NCBI GenBank assembly: GCA_018136815.1
Contig: CM030935.1
Coordinates: 1,422,204-1,486,203, forward strand
Length of the DNA stretch: 64,000 bases
Direction of reading: 5' to 3'
From: Isochrysis galbana
Taxonomy: Eukaryota; Haptophyta; Isochrysidales; Isochrysidaceae
Part shown: one piece after another, positions 32,635 to 42,608 of the stretch
Layout: each line of letters begins with the position of its first letter
How positions within the stretch are numbered: position 1 is the stretch's first letter
The notes under the pieces: generated by a model
What the model was told of the DNA's origin: nothing
Databases searched by the model: none
Seen by the model: only the letters and a program-made list of their open reading frames with translations
Translations under genes and position numbers: made by a program

Positions 32635-33039
32635 TCACTCATCATGCGCGAAAAAATACGGAAAGAGCGCAAAATTACGCACACGAAGGGTTCGAACTAA
32701 CGTTAAAGTGAAACTAGTGAGTCCGCTGAAGCCAACGCGGAGGGTCGACGAGAAATCCAAATTCAAATCCCGCGGGAGAGAAGGTGACGCGCGGGCGGCG
32801 GCGGTGCAGATGCCTTCGGCGGCGGCGGCGGCCCGCTGCACCACGTGAGCGAGATGGGCGGGCCAGCTGGCGGAAAGGAGGGCGTTCCACTGGCGGCAAG
32901 TGCGCATGAGCTTGGCCTGGCCGCCGCAGGAGGACGTAAGGTGTTGTAGGAGGACGAACAGACGCACATCGGGGTCGAGAGCCAGCAACCAGTCCGCCGC
33001 CGCCATCGCCGCGCACGCGCTTATGAGGGGAGAACTCAT
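32635..33039 (-). CDS. Short F-box-like protein or first exon
   Basis: 134 codons from the ATG at 33039. Residues about 20-70 (LALDPDVRLFVLLQHLTSSC and KLMRTCRQWNALLSASW) show an F-box-like pattern: Leu-rich helices, then a Thr-Cys-Arg-Gln-Trp motif where many F-boxes have V.K.W. An Ala-rich helix follows. The last 35 residues look less coding-like, and the frame may leave an exon near residue 100 through an unrecognised donor. LINE-type 3' UTR sequence lies directly upstream of the start, so the promoter or an earlier exon may be lost. The role in ubiquitin ligase complexes is by analogy only. Confidence 0.45.
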   Translation of the reverse strand: MSSPLISACAAMAAADWLLALDPDVRLFVLLQHLTSSCGGQAKLMRTCRQWNALLSASWPAHLAHVVQRAAAAAEGICTAAARASPSLPRDLNLDFSSTLRVGFSGLTSFTLTLVRTLRVRNFALFPYFFAHDE

Positions 33040-33059
33040 CTATCGTGCTCTCTAGCTGG

Positions 33060-33425
33060 GTTATTATTTTCGACTGGCGATTTGTTTGTATCGCTTTGCG
33101 AGTCCCCCCCCCCCCACATTTTTGCGCGTCGACATCCCATTGGGGGAGGCCGAAAGGCCGGGCCCCCACACGGGGGCGAACAGCGAACACAACCCTTGGA
33201 CACCAAGAACCAAAGCAAGAGGCCTGCCCCACTCCTCCCCCCAGCGCGAGGCCCGAAGTAGTGTACACGGGCCGGCCGCCCAAAACCAAAGAAAAAGGAA
33301 CGAGGGGGGGAGCGGGAAGGGGGAGTAGCGGTAGGGGTAACGGCGATGTCGGCGTGACCACGGGAGGGTGTGAGTGTGAGTAAACAGTAGCTTAGCGGAC
33401 GCCTTCAAGAATGTTTTCTTTTTCG
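33060..33425 (+). repeat. LINE-type 3' UTR copy with conserved hairpin
   Basis: Has the best 3' hairpin of the window: stem GGCCCG/CGGGCC, loop AAGTAGTGTACA (33250-33273). It follows GAGGCCTGCCCC and is followed by AACCAAAGAAAAAGGAACGAG and the end TCAAGAATGTTTTC. It aligns with 8880-9090 and 56345-56580. ORFs here are repeat shadows. Confidence 0.65.
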
Positions 33426-33429
33426 CATC

Positions 33430-33720
33430 GACACCTCCTCCCTTCGGCGCCGGTCCATTGGCGGCACGTCCGCGTGCACGCCCGCGCGAATTTCGAGACC
33501 AAAATCCGCAAACCTGGGCTTGATTGAGGGGCTTGAGACCATAGGGAGGAATCTGGAATCCGATTCTGTAATCTGTGTGTCTTGTGTGTTAGTAGTTAGT
33601 AGCAACGAGGTGAACTGCTCAACTGTGGGCGCGGGCGTGTACCTCACACGAGCATATTCATGCCTACAGCCTTCGGATCGGCGATGGGCGCAGGAATACA
33701 ACACATGCGAGGGGGGAGCT
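33430..33720 (-). repeat. Dispersed repeat, copy 2 of 3
   Basis: On the minus strand: TGTTGTATTCCTGC, GAAGGCTGTAGGCATGAATA, ACACACAAGACACACAGATT and TTTTGGTCTCGAAATTCG, in the order seen at 59465-59690. Confidence 0.6.
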
Positions 33721-33904
33721 CGAAATAGCGGTGCTTAGAATTGTGCCTTGTGTTGTAGAGAGACCATGATTGGCGGGTTGTCGTTGTCGTGTTAGTACAT
33801 GGCTCGTGGCAGTAGCGGTACTAATGCTAATGCTCAAGTGTTGAAAAAAAACGACGCCAGATGCTTGTACTTCCACAAGTACGCCCTTAAACCCGCCTCT
33901 GATA

Positions 33905-33995
33905 CACGGCCGCTATTATGAAGGGGGTTGAGGCAGACGGGGGGGGGGGTGCCCCCCCCCCCCGCCTTGGCGACCAGTTATAAGATTAGTCTTGC
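33905..33995 (-). repeat. LINE-type 5' hairpin remnant
   Basis: The minus-strand hairpin ACTAAT/ACTGGT with loop CTTATA (33990-33973) is followed by CGCCAAGG (ATGG replaced by AAGG) and then G/C homopolymers (33941-33963). No coding sequence is left. 33721-33904 shows nothing else of note. Confidence 0.45.
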
Positions 33996-34097
33996 GGCTG
34001 TAGCCACAGCCTGAACCCTTCTACTCTCTCTTAGATCCTTCGATGCCTCATTCTAGTCATCATAGTAGTAGAAGGAAAGATGTCTCTTGTCGCATAC

Positions 34098-36474
34098 TCA
34101 CACGATTCCACGCGACCTTAAGAAGGCCTCTTGAGAAGGTGCCCGACCCAGGAAACGGGCGAGGTGTTCGCTGATCTTTCCAACCCCACCTGGTGCGAGG
34201 ACTAGCTTGCGGTAGCGCATACCAGCATCCTTGTCAAAAGGGTCAGCTTCGAAGCAAGTAGCAAACATGTCTGCCGAGAGCACTTCGGCCCACATGTAGC
34301 CATAGTACGCGGCGGAGTACTGATTCATGAGATGCCCAAACGATCGGAGCATATTTGCGCCAGGTGGGTTAGCCACAAGACTGAGGCGTGGCCGCATTTC
34401 ATCAACAAGAGCCTGCAGGCTAGCAACGTCAAGTGGGGGCAATTCGCCATGAATCGCAAGGTCAAGGCTAGACAAGTAGATCTGACGGACGATTGCTAGG
34501 CCCTCGCCAACATTCTTAGCGGCAATCATCTTGTCGAGTAGATCCGGGGGCAACGCCTCGCCGGTGACATGGTGCTTCGAGAGGCGGCGCAAGCCCTCCC
34601 GCGTCCAACACCAGTTCTCAAGCATTTGCGACGGCGCCTCGACGAAATCTCGTGGACACTTGGCGAGGGTTGTACTATTGCCGTCTCCTTCCGCACAGAT
34701 GCCATGCATGATATGCCCAAATTCATGAAAAAATGTGACGCAGTTGGAGTGACGCAGCAAGGCAGGAGTGCCATCTGCGGAGGGTGCAGGCAGGTTGCAC
34801 AGCATGCAATCGACCGGTACCTGGCCCTTCCACCTCTTGAGGAGGTGGAAAATCGCAGCGTGGCCATATTTGCCCTCTCGAGGATGGAGGTCGAGATAGA
34901 AGAAGCCCATCCGCTCGCCGCTTGCTGCGTCCACCACACGAAAAAGGCGCACCTAACACAGCGGCACGAATGGCATTCACTCAGAGTCACGGCAAAAGGA
35001 TGTCAGTACGGCTGCTCGAGTGGGCATGATCACCCAGGCAACGATGAGCTTGTCAAAGGGAAAAGCCGGCCAGGACACTCAAGCAAAATGCATCGGCACC
35101 GGCGCCACATGCGAGATTGATTCCCAGGGCAAGCTGCATCGTTCATACCTGCGGATGCCAAGTGTCGAACTGGTACACCTCATGGAAGACGAGGCCGAGA
35201 AGCTCTTGATAAATCGCCATTGTGGTTTCTACCACATGATCGAGAGGAAAGTACGCACGTACCGCCTCCTGATCAACGCCATGTTCACGCTTCAGCCTCT
35301 CGTTCGAGTAGAAGCCCACATCATGCGCAAACACTTCCACAGCGTCAGCGGGTGTGTCGCCGAGCTCGCCACGTTCACGCAAGTGAGCCACCTTGAGTTG
35401 CCGCAACGCCTCAAGGTCACTCGTCGCGCCACTCCTTGCCTTTTCGAGCAATGGGGAGATGAACGCCTCAATTGCACCTGGTGACCCGGACATTCGGGTG
35501 GCGGTCGCATATTGTGCCCATGACGAATATCCGAGTAAGCTGGCGATACGCCTACGCAGCTTGATGCCCTCTACGACCAGATCGAGATTGTTGCCGTACG
35601 CTTCCACCTCTCGTGCACGGGAGAGGCGCTCACGCGTCGAGCTGATTGCGCATGTCGACAACACCGGCAGCAGATCAGGATACTTGAGCGTAACTTTGAC
35701 CAGGCCGGCGTTAGCAACTCCCGTCGGCTGTGTGCGCTCAGCAATCCATTTGGCGTCGACGCCTTCGAGCTCCTCAGGGCTGAAAAACAGGGCAGTGGCG
35801 TCCTCAGCTAGGTTCTTCTTAAACGCTGAGCATACAGCCGCATCCTTGTCTCGCAAGTCTTGCAGCGTCCCCTGGTCTTCGGGGGAGAGGCTGAGGCCGG
35901 AAGCTTCAAAGGACATCAGGAGGGAGCCCACGAAGTGCGACCAGTACTCCGAGAGCTCAGCACATTCCTTCGTCTTGGAGAAGGCCTGGACCTTGCGGTA
36001 CACATCCGTGCGGGTTCGTCCACGTGCCTTGAGTGCGGCAAACGCAGTGCCCGCTGCATCCGCCACATTGCGCAGATCAGGATCGGTGCTGCAGTGCTGA
36101 AGGAACTTTGCTTGACCGACAAGCGGATTGGTCTTGAAGTGAGGTGCGGCTAGGAGCGGCTCGATGGTGTTTGTGAAGGTCTCCTGTCCATCAGGCACTG
36201 CGGCCACCGCGTCGAGGGCCTGTTTGGATGCCACCTCAACTGCAGCTACCTGCTCCCTGATCTCTGCTGGAGTGCGTGGCCACACAAATGGAGGCAGCTC
36301 ATCGGAGAGCGGAGGCGGAGCAGGGAGCACGCAGGCCTCGCACGCGCCGGGACGACGCGAGGCGGGCAGGAAAGTGAATGATAATGCCTTGAGCTCACGC
36401 TCCTCGCAGCACGGGCACCTGGACATTTGCGGGGGAAAGAAAAGAGAAGGAGAGACGGAGAGTACTAACTTCAC
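34098..36474 (-). CDS. M3-family oligopeptidase (thimet-like)
   Basis: Exon 36474-35149 joins in phase 0 to 34952-34098 across a 196-bp intron (GTATGA..GTGTTAG). This gives 726 residues from the first ATG, or 710 from the ATG at 36426, close to the usual 680-720 of the family. Exon 2 has the zinc motif FFHEFGHIMH (HEFGH at about 518-522) and the third ligand in FVEAPSQMLENW, Glu 25 residues after the second His, exactly as in M3 enzymes. These cytosolic or organellar metallopeptidases cut short peptides. The N-terminus has CPCC and CEAC, a possible extra zinc site not typical of the family. The end of exon 1 (FHEVYQFDTWHPQ) flows directly into VRLFRVVDAASGERMGFFYL, which supports the splice. 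No defect is visible. Confidence 0.9.
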
Positions 36475-36869
36475 AGCGGGTGCGAGAGATGAGCCGATGG
36501 ATCGGCGTCTCCACTTGGCTGGAAGGGTGGAATGGAAGGGAGCGGGTGAGGGCAGGGGAGGTGGGGGAAAGGGGGGGGGGGGGGGAGGAGGAGGGGGAAG
36601 GAAAGGCGATCCAGGAGAGCGCGCTGCTGCCGCCCCACGGCGGCGCGTCTGTGATGAGAGGTATAGATTTGTAGATCGTGCCCCGTTAGATACAGCACGC
36701 GACGGTGCTCATGCTGAGAGGGTTGTCCTCAGAGGTTGGTTTCCCCTTTCCCCTCTGGGGGGGGAGGGGGGGGAGGGGGGGGGCTTGCCAGCCGCTTGTT
36801 GTCAGTTGCCCGGTCACTATGCAGACTTTGCTGCACATGGCTGACAGGCCCCTGGAGAAGAGGGTGAAG
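36475..36869. other. Upstream region of the M3 peptidase
   Basis: G-rich homopolymers at 36571-36582 and 36756-36781. No ORF with support. The promoter is presumably here, but no element is recognisable. Confidence 0.3.
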
Positions 36870-37100
36870 ATAACAATAATATCACTGATCATTGGTACCA
36901 CTACCACTACTCTCTACTCTCACTAGCCTGGCCTGGTACTAGTACTAACACGACACACGACACCCCTCAGCGCACCTGCCCGTACGCATCGACGCATGTG
37001 GTTGCCACAGACACATACACCCATGCACCCCTTCAAATCTCACCCCTCGCAAGCCCCCGTCTCCCATTCTCATTGTAACTAACTCCCCACACGTTATAAT
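36870..37100 (-). repeat. Dispersed repeat end, paired with 4233-4430
   Basis: An inverted partner of 4233-4430 with the blocks GTACGGGCAGGTGCGCTGAG and GGGGTGTCGTG. A hairpin-like CATTGTAAC..GTTATAATG lies at about 37071-37100. Confidence 0.5.
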
Positions 37101-37625
37101 GGGTGAATGAAAACCTAGAGACTAGAGAGGCGAGCCGACCTACATGGGGCAACTCACCAGCTCCAGCTCACCAGGGAAAAGCACCGGGGGGGGGGAGGAA
37201 CTCTCGTCCGTGAAGCTGAACGGCCCTTACAGCTCTCGCCGCGAGCATTCCTCGAGGAATAAAAGACTGCGCCTCGAGATACCTGCCACAAGGGTTCCCG
37301 TAGCCCGTAGGCGCCTTGAGCTAAACCTGAGCCTCTCCCTCCTCATCTCCCTCCTATCTCCTGATCTCCTGTCGCCAGCAGCCCCTCTCCGCCCGTTTGC
37401 TAACGCAAACGGGACCAATTTCTTATCGCACATCGCAGCTCCATCGGGGGGGGGGGGGGTCCCTCTCCCTCTCTCCATTCTCTCCCAGCGCTCTCCCTGC
37501 AACGCGTCGCTATGCAGCGCGCCATGGCCATGGCCTGCTCTCATAGGTCCTTTGGGGGCTCCCAGAGGGCCAGCAAGGGCAGCCTAGGGGGCAGTGGAGG
37601 CTGGGGTCAAGAGGGCTGCTGTCAA
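37101..37625 (+). repeat. Repeat body with gcaccgggggg and 5'-hairpin-family block
   Basis: 37101-37200 matches 3190-3340 (minus). The part around 37545-37620 on the minus strand carries CCTCCACTGCCCCCTAGGCTG, the block shared with 6590-6615 and 8530-8555. The open frame 37144-37587 is low complexity and spans both, so I do not call it coding. Confidence 0.4.
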
Positions 37626-37639
37626 GGCTAGGGCTCGGT

Positions 37640-37785
37640 TAAACCTATTAGTCTATTAATAGATTAATACCCAATTAATAGGGGGTTTTGGCGCCCAACC
37701 TATTAATCGATATGGGGTTATCGAGAAACTCCCTCTATTAATCGATTAACAGGCGGGGGTTTTGGCCCCAAGGCTCCCTGTCCCT
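37640..37785. repeat. AT-rich island with internal repeats and palindromes
   Basis: Several TATTAAT blocks (TCTATTAATAGATTAATA, CCTATTAATCGATA, CTATTAATCGATTAA) alternate with two copies of GGGGGTTTTGGCSCC (37681-37694, 37755-37768). It sits abruptly in GC-rich DNA. An alternating CG tract follows at 37854-37871. Confidence 0.6.
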
Positions 37786-38224
37786 GTATAGCGCGCCGCG
37801 CGCCGCCCCCGCGGCGGCCCTGCGGCCGCAACGCGCAACGCTAAAATTTTTCTGCCGCGCGCGCGCGCGCGCTACTCGCTACCGCTACACATTACATCAT
37901 TTAAGATGTAAGCTTATGGTATCACCTTGTGGTCCCTATGCCTATGCCCATGCCCGCATGCCCGCCCATGAAGCCAGCCGCTCTGCAGGGACGTGTGCGA
38001 GTGTGCGAGGGGATACGAGGGGGGGGGGAGGGGGGAGGGCGCGCTGTCAGGGCATCATAATCATTCATATATCATATTAATTAGGAAGGAGGAAACCATA
38101 TACCATACACCATTAGGCACCTACATCTAGGCATGCACAACGCACTACAAAGCACGATGCACCAGACAAGGTGCCCATGTGCCCATACGCGCGCACAAGG
38201 CACAACAACAACAAAGAAACGAGT

Positions 38225-38600
38225 TCAATCTGTGTTGAATGCAGCAAAAAGGCTATGCTGCAGCGTGCTGTCTTTGACAGACTTTTGCAGATCGCCGTGC
38301 ATTTTTCCGGCAGCTGAGAAGACCCTTTCCACTCCGGCCGATGAGGCAGGAGCCGCCAAGTATTGCTTGGCCATCTTGGCGAGTACTGGCCACTTCGCCT
38401 CCTTCAGCTCCCACCACAAAAGTAGATCGATGTCGATGTCAGGCTCCTCCGGATCTTCTAAGTACTGCTCCAATTCGTCCTTTTCTGCGATGATCGGGCG
38501 AACAGCCTGTTTGGACTTAGCTTTCCCTCCGAGCAAGGTGCCCAACGTAACCTTACGCTTCTTGAGCAACGCTTGTGGTGCCTCTGCGATCTCCCCTTGT
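38225..38600 (-). pseudogene. hAT transposase C-terminal fragment
   Basis: Minus-strand translation: LLLWWELKEAKWPVLAKMAK and YLAAPASSAGVERVFSAAGK. This is the hAT dimerisation domain with the WW, the P.L...A..YLA.PA.S and the ERVFS.AG signatures in the right order and spacing. The catalytic part upstream (higher coordinates) is missing; the frame ends naturally at 38225. No terminal inverted repeats or 8-bp duplication were found. Confidence 0.8.
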
Positions 38601-38855
38601 GATGCAACCTCCGCATGAGAGCCCTCGGACGGACTGCCCCGACGATCGGATCTCGCCGACGCGCAATGGCGGGCGCCGAGCCTCCCTGACCCTATGGGTT
38701 GTGCGCCCTGTTTAGTGGGTTGTCAGGGCAAACCTGGGCACCCCAAGCGGGGAGATGACAGGGGAGACCCTCGGGGGGGAGGGAGCGAACCTTGGGGAAG
38801 ATCGGCGAGGCTTCGACCGTTGCCCAGAAGGCGGCAAAGGAGGCAGACATTTTCC

Positions 38856-38908
38856 GTTGTCTTCCCCCCCCCCCCCGAAGACAACCCGGTAGTCTTTAAG
38901 ACTACGGG
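38856..38908 (+). repeat. Two adjacent palindromes
   Basis: GTTGTCTTC (38856-38864) pairs with GAAGACAAC (38877-38885) around a C run. Next to it GTAGTCTT pairs with AAGACTAC (38889-38905). They stand between the hAT and mariner fragments. Confidence 0.7.
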
Positions 38909-38999
38909 TTTGCGCAACCGTGGAGATTCGATGGGAAAGAGGCTTGCTAGTATGCTGTGCAAACCAAAGGGCCGCTGGGCTGGGCCTGAGATTGTATTC

Positions 39000-39254
39000 T
39001 TTCCGCAGGTCGCAAACTCTCCGGACACGAATGCTTGCTACCTGGATTTTTTCAAGTCGATGGACTCGCGGCTACCAAAGCATCGCAACTTCAATTTGAA
39101 CACGTTCACCGACCAATGCCTCGCAGCTTTCAATGAATATCCTTCAGAGAAGCTAGACAAACTGTTTGATACTAAGAGTATGGTGTGTGAGTGCATTATT
39201 GCGGCGAATGGTTCGAACGAGTATGCCCTGCCGCACACCAGAAACAGGATGTGA
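39000..39254 (+). pseudogene. Mariner-like transposase C-terminal fragment
   Basis: The translation has QVANSPDTNACYLDFFKSMD, FNLNTFTDQCLAAFNEYP, then CECIIAANGSNEYALPHTRN. This follows the C-terminus of plant/oomycete-type Tc1/mariner transposases (NSPD-N-x-LD-x-G/D-FF..., a helical region, then G-x-N-x-Y-x-x-PH). The NSPD Asp is the third catalytic residue; the first two lie in sequence that is absent. The frame is open further left to 38694, but that part is low complexity and not transposase. Confidence 0.65.
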
Positions 39255-39752
39255 GACCTCCCTTGGAAAGTGCTATTGTTTGTATGGAGCCTTAAGAGTA
39301 AGATGGTGATGGAAGTAACGGGGTCAAGCCCCAATGTACCCTAAACAGCATACTCTGAGCTCCAGCTCTCCAGGAGCAAGGAGTAGCGTTTTTTTTAAAG
39401 TCTAAAGCTACTAGGCCATTCAGTTTTGTGGAACACGCCGCAACTCCGGACTGCCCCTCCCTGGCTCCGGACCGGAGTAGTTAAAGGTTTAAAGGTCGCG
39501 GGGGGGGGGGGGGGGGGGGGCTCTCGCGGAACACCCGCACCTGCCGCGCCCCACCTGCCGCTGCACTTGCCGCAGCCCAGCACCCGCTGCTGCTGTTGCT
39601 GCCACATGCCTCCCTATTGCTCCTCCCTCCTCCCTGGCTCCAGTAGACCTCGCGACCGCCTGATAGCCACGCCTCCTCGCTCCCCAATCATGCCCGTCAC
39701 GCCTCGATGCTCGATGGGAGACGGTTAATCGGCGTCCACACATGAATGATGA
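39255..39752. other. Gene-free stretch
   Basis: A poly-G run at 39501-39520, and GCTCCGGACCGGAGTAG near 39463. ORFs on both strands are shadows. Confidence 0.3.
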
Positions 39753-40139
39753 ATGTCGCAGAAGAAGAACGTCGTCCGCATCTCCGAGCTTTTCCTCAAC
39801 TCGCTGTGCGAAGAAGTGCGCGAGGCCCTCGCCCCATGTGCCTTCGAGCAGCTCGTAGAGGAGCAGGCCACTAACCTCAAGTTGTGCAAGAAGTTCGCCA
39901 ACTTCTTGGTCTTCGACTACGTGATCGACTCGAGGTGCTGTGCAAACCATACTCTCGTTGTCGGTCGGGCCGTCGGGCCTGGTACCAGCTACCAACTACT
40001 TGCGCATCTTGCTCAATAGTCAGCCACTCAGCGACCGCTTCAAGATGACGGGGACCGCAGAGACGAAGCTCTTCCTCACGGCGCTGGACTTGTACGCCAA
40101 CACGGAGGCGGCCACTTGCTTGGTTCACCCCAGAAGATG
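39753..40139 (+). CDS. Possible host gene, unknown
   Basis: The ATG at 39753 opens MSQKKNVVRISELFLNSLCE and EQATNLKLCKKFANFLVFDY, with a strong preference for C/G at third positions, unlike the surrounding repeats. The frame ends at 40019. A second coding-like stretch in another frame, LLNSQPLSDRFKMTGTAETK and LFLTALDLYANTEA, ends at 40139 and could be a later exon, but I could not find a splice that keeps frame. No family recognised. Confidence 0.35.
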
Positions 40140-41049
40140 AAGCGGAACATGGAACATGTTGTATGGTGTGCGCCATCTTTGAGGCCGCTCGAGCTGAACA
40201 ACGGCTGGGAGATGAACAAGTAGGAGAGTCTCATCAAATATCAAAGCTGTGTGCCATGCCTACGCGAGAGAAGGCTCCACTGAGGTGCGCAGGCCTCTTT
40301 CCCCTTTGTCCCATCCACCCATTTCTGAAAGTGTCACACCAACATCCGAGGACCGTTTGCGCCTCTGTGGTTTAGGCGGCTTTGCGCAAGCTCGCAGTCG
40401 CAGTCAAATGCCTTTGGCAGAAGGTAGGACAAGCTAATGAAGTAAGTGTAGCCGATCGGCTGAGCGAGCGTATCCGCGAGCTTTTGACGCACGCCCCCAC
40501 CCCCAGCCCGACCCACCCTTGCACCTCTCACTTCACTTGAGATTGCAATGAATCAGCGCGCTATGCCTATCATGTGACATGACGCTTGCATTTTTGCACG
40601 ATGTATTTCCCCCCGCGCACGTAGGCAGCATGGCTGCTATGGGACAATCTCCGGGGGGCCTTTTTTCGCACCTTGTCTTCGCGGAATTACAACATCTAAA
40701 ACGTCTTACGTCTAAATACTACAACAAACTAGTTGCTGGAGCTGATCTACAAGCTCGGTTCTCCATCTACTTCGGGGATTCCCTGGTGTTGGAAACAAGA
40801 GCATGTATTACCCCGACGAGCAAGTGGCGTGGCTTTCCCGTCAACTGCAGCGCACGAGCAAGCCCACAGCGGCAATGGGGAAGCCTTTTGAAAGCCATGT
40901 CACGGTCGCGGGGCGGCACTGCCATGTATGAGACTGTTGCCGCCATGTATGAGAGTGATCCGCCGCCAAACCTAACTGTCCGCCGCCCCTCGATGCACTT
41001 CGACCCTTCCTTTACACCACTGCCCCGCGCTTTTATCATCGCTGCTCGC
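40140..41049. other. Gene-free stretch
   Basis: No supported gene. The long ORF starting at 40579 runs from here into the tandem satellite and is an artefact of its GC-rich, stop-poor composition. Confidence 0.35.
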
Positions 41050-42330
41050 CGCGCATGGCTGCCGCCCGCGGCCGCCGCAGCCGCCCCTGCCACCACTCTT
41101 CCCATTCCGTCCGCCTCGCCACTGTCTTGCGCTGCCGCCACCCATCCACCGCCCTCCCTTTGCACCTGCGCCGGCGCTCCGCTCAAGGTGCACTGCCGCC
41201 GCCTACGGCCACCACAGCCAATCCTGCCGAGTGCGCTGCGACCGCCGTCGCCCCTGCCGCCGTTCTTCCCAATCCGTCCACCGCCACCTTGCCACCTGTT
41301 TTGGGCCGCCACCACGCAATGTCCCCCGTTGCCAACCACCACTCTCTCCCTTGCTTTGCACCTGCACCAGCGCTCCGCCCTCGCCGCCGCTCCCCAGGTA
41401 CCGCCTCCACCTGCCGTCACCACATCCCATTCAGCCGAGCCCACAGTCGCCGCCGCCCTTGCCGTTCCTCCACCCCTTTGGCCGCTGACGCCACGCCACC
41501 TGTGCTCGGCGCCGGTGCATTTGTTCGTCGTCGCCAACCTCGCCACGTCTCGGCTGCGGTATCGCGTTCGCCGCCGCTCGCTCCGCACAGCCGCCACATG
41601 TCAATGTCTCAACCAATCCCGCCGAGCGCAGAGTTGCCGCCGCCGCTCTTGCCGCTCCGCTCCCCATCCTAGCCGCCTCCTCGGCGCTACCCATGTTCGG
41701 CGCTGTCACGACAGGTCATTCCTCGCCATCCATCGGCTCCACTCTCGCCGCCGCTCACCGCGAACGGCCACAGCCGGCGACCCCCTGAAGTCACTGCAAC
41801 CCATCCCGCTGAGCGCGCCGCCACCGCCCCTGCCACCCCTGGACGCTGTGCTCGTCGATGCCATGCCTTGTCGCCCCGTACAATCACCACCCTCCCTCCC
41901 ATTTCGCCTACGCTCTGCTCTTGCCGCTGCTCGCCGCAGCAGCAGGAGCACGACCAACGCCTGCGACCATTAATATGACATCCTCTCCGTCGAGCGCGCC
42001 GCCGCCGTACCTCTTCTGAACTTGGCTACCGCCGCCACCGCACCAACTTTGGCGCCACCGCGCGTTGCCCCTCGCCATCCAAGCCCTCCCTTCCTTCCCA
42101 CCTGTGCCTCCGCTGTGCTCTTCGCCGCCGCTGGCCGCGCACGGCCGCTGCCTGCAATCGCTGCGTTGGGCGCGCCTCGCCCGACAGCACAGCGGCACGC
42201 TCACGGCCAGTAGCGTGTCGGCGCTGCACTGGCGCGCTCCAAGCACAGATGCTCGGTGCTGGGCGGAGATGCTGCGCTGCCCAGCCATCAAAGCCTGTCG
42301 GGCGCACCGTGCTGTGGAGTGAGCGCGCGG
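41050..42330 (+). repeat. GC-rich tandem satellite of about 190 bp
   Basis: A recurring block close to CAATCCCGCCGAGCGCG followed by GCCGCC..CTTGCCG appears at about 41220, 41425, 41612, 41800 and 41982, with a related one near 42155. The spacing is about 175-205 bp. Units also share CTTTGCACCTGCGCC-like and CGGCGCTGTCACG-like segments. Copies are diverged, so the array is not recent. It ends roughly 280 bp before the start of the large gene at 42609. Confidence 0.6.
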
Positions 42331-42608
42331 CCATGGCGGCGCGCGTGTGGTGTGGGTGTCTGTGGTAGCGAGTCGAAGCGGTCTGGTCGGGCAGCGAAGC
42401 GCTCCGGGGGCGCCACCGTCGTTCGTGGGAGAGGTGCTGCGGTCGGCGCTGTTTAAGGTGATTGTAGAAAGAGACGGATCGGGCGGGCGGCGGGGGGCCG
42501 CTCCGGACGCGCGGTCCGGAGCGGCGGGGGGTCGGTCCGGAGTGGCGTGATTTTGGGATGGAGGTAGTATGTACAAAGAGAACTCCTGTTAGATATATGT
42601 ATGGCGGG

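Noticed and set aside
40579-41973. 464-codon open frame on the plus strand
   Set aside because: It runs through the GC-rich tandem satellite, all frames there are open on both strands, and the protein is Pro/Ala/Arg/His low complexity without any domain.
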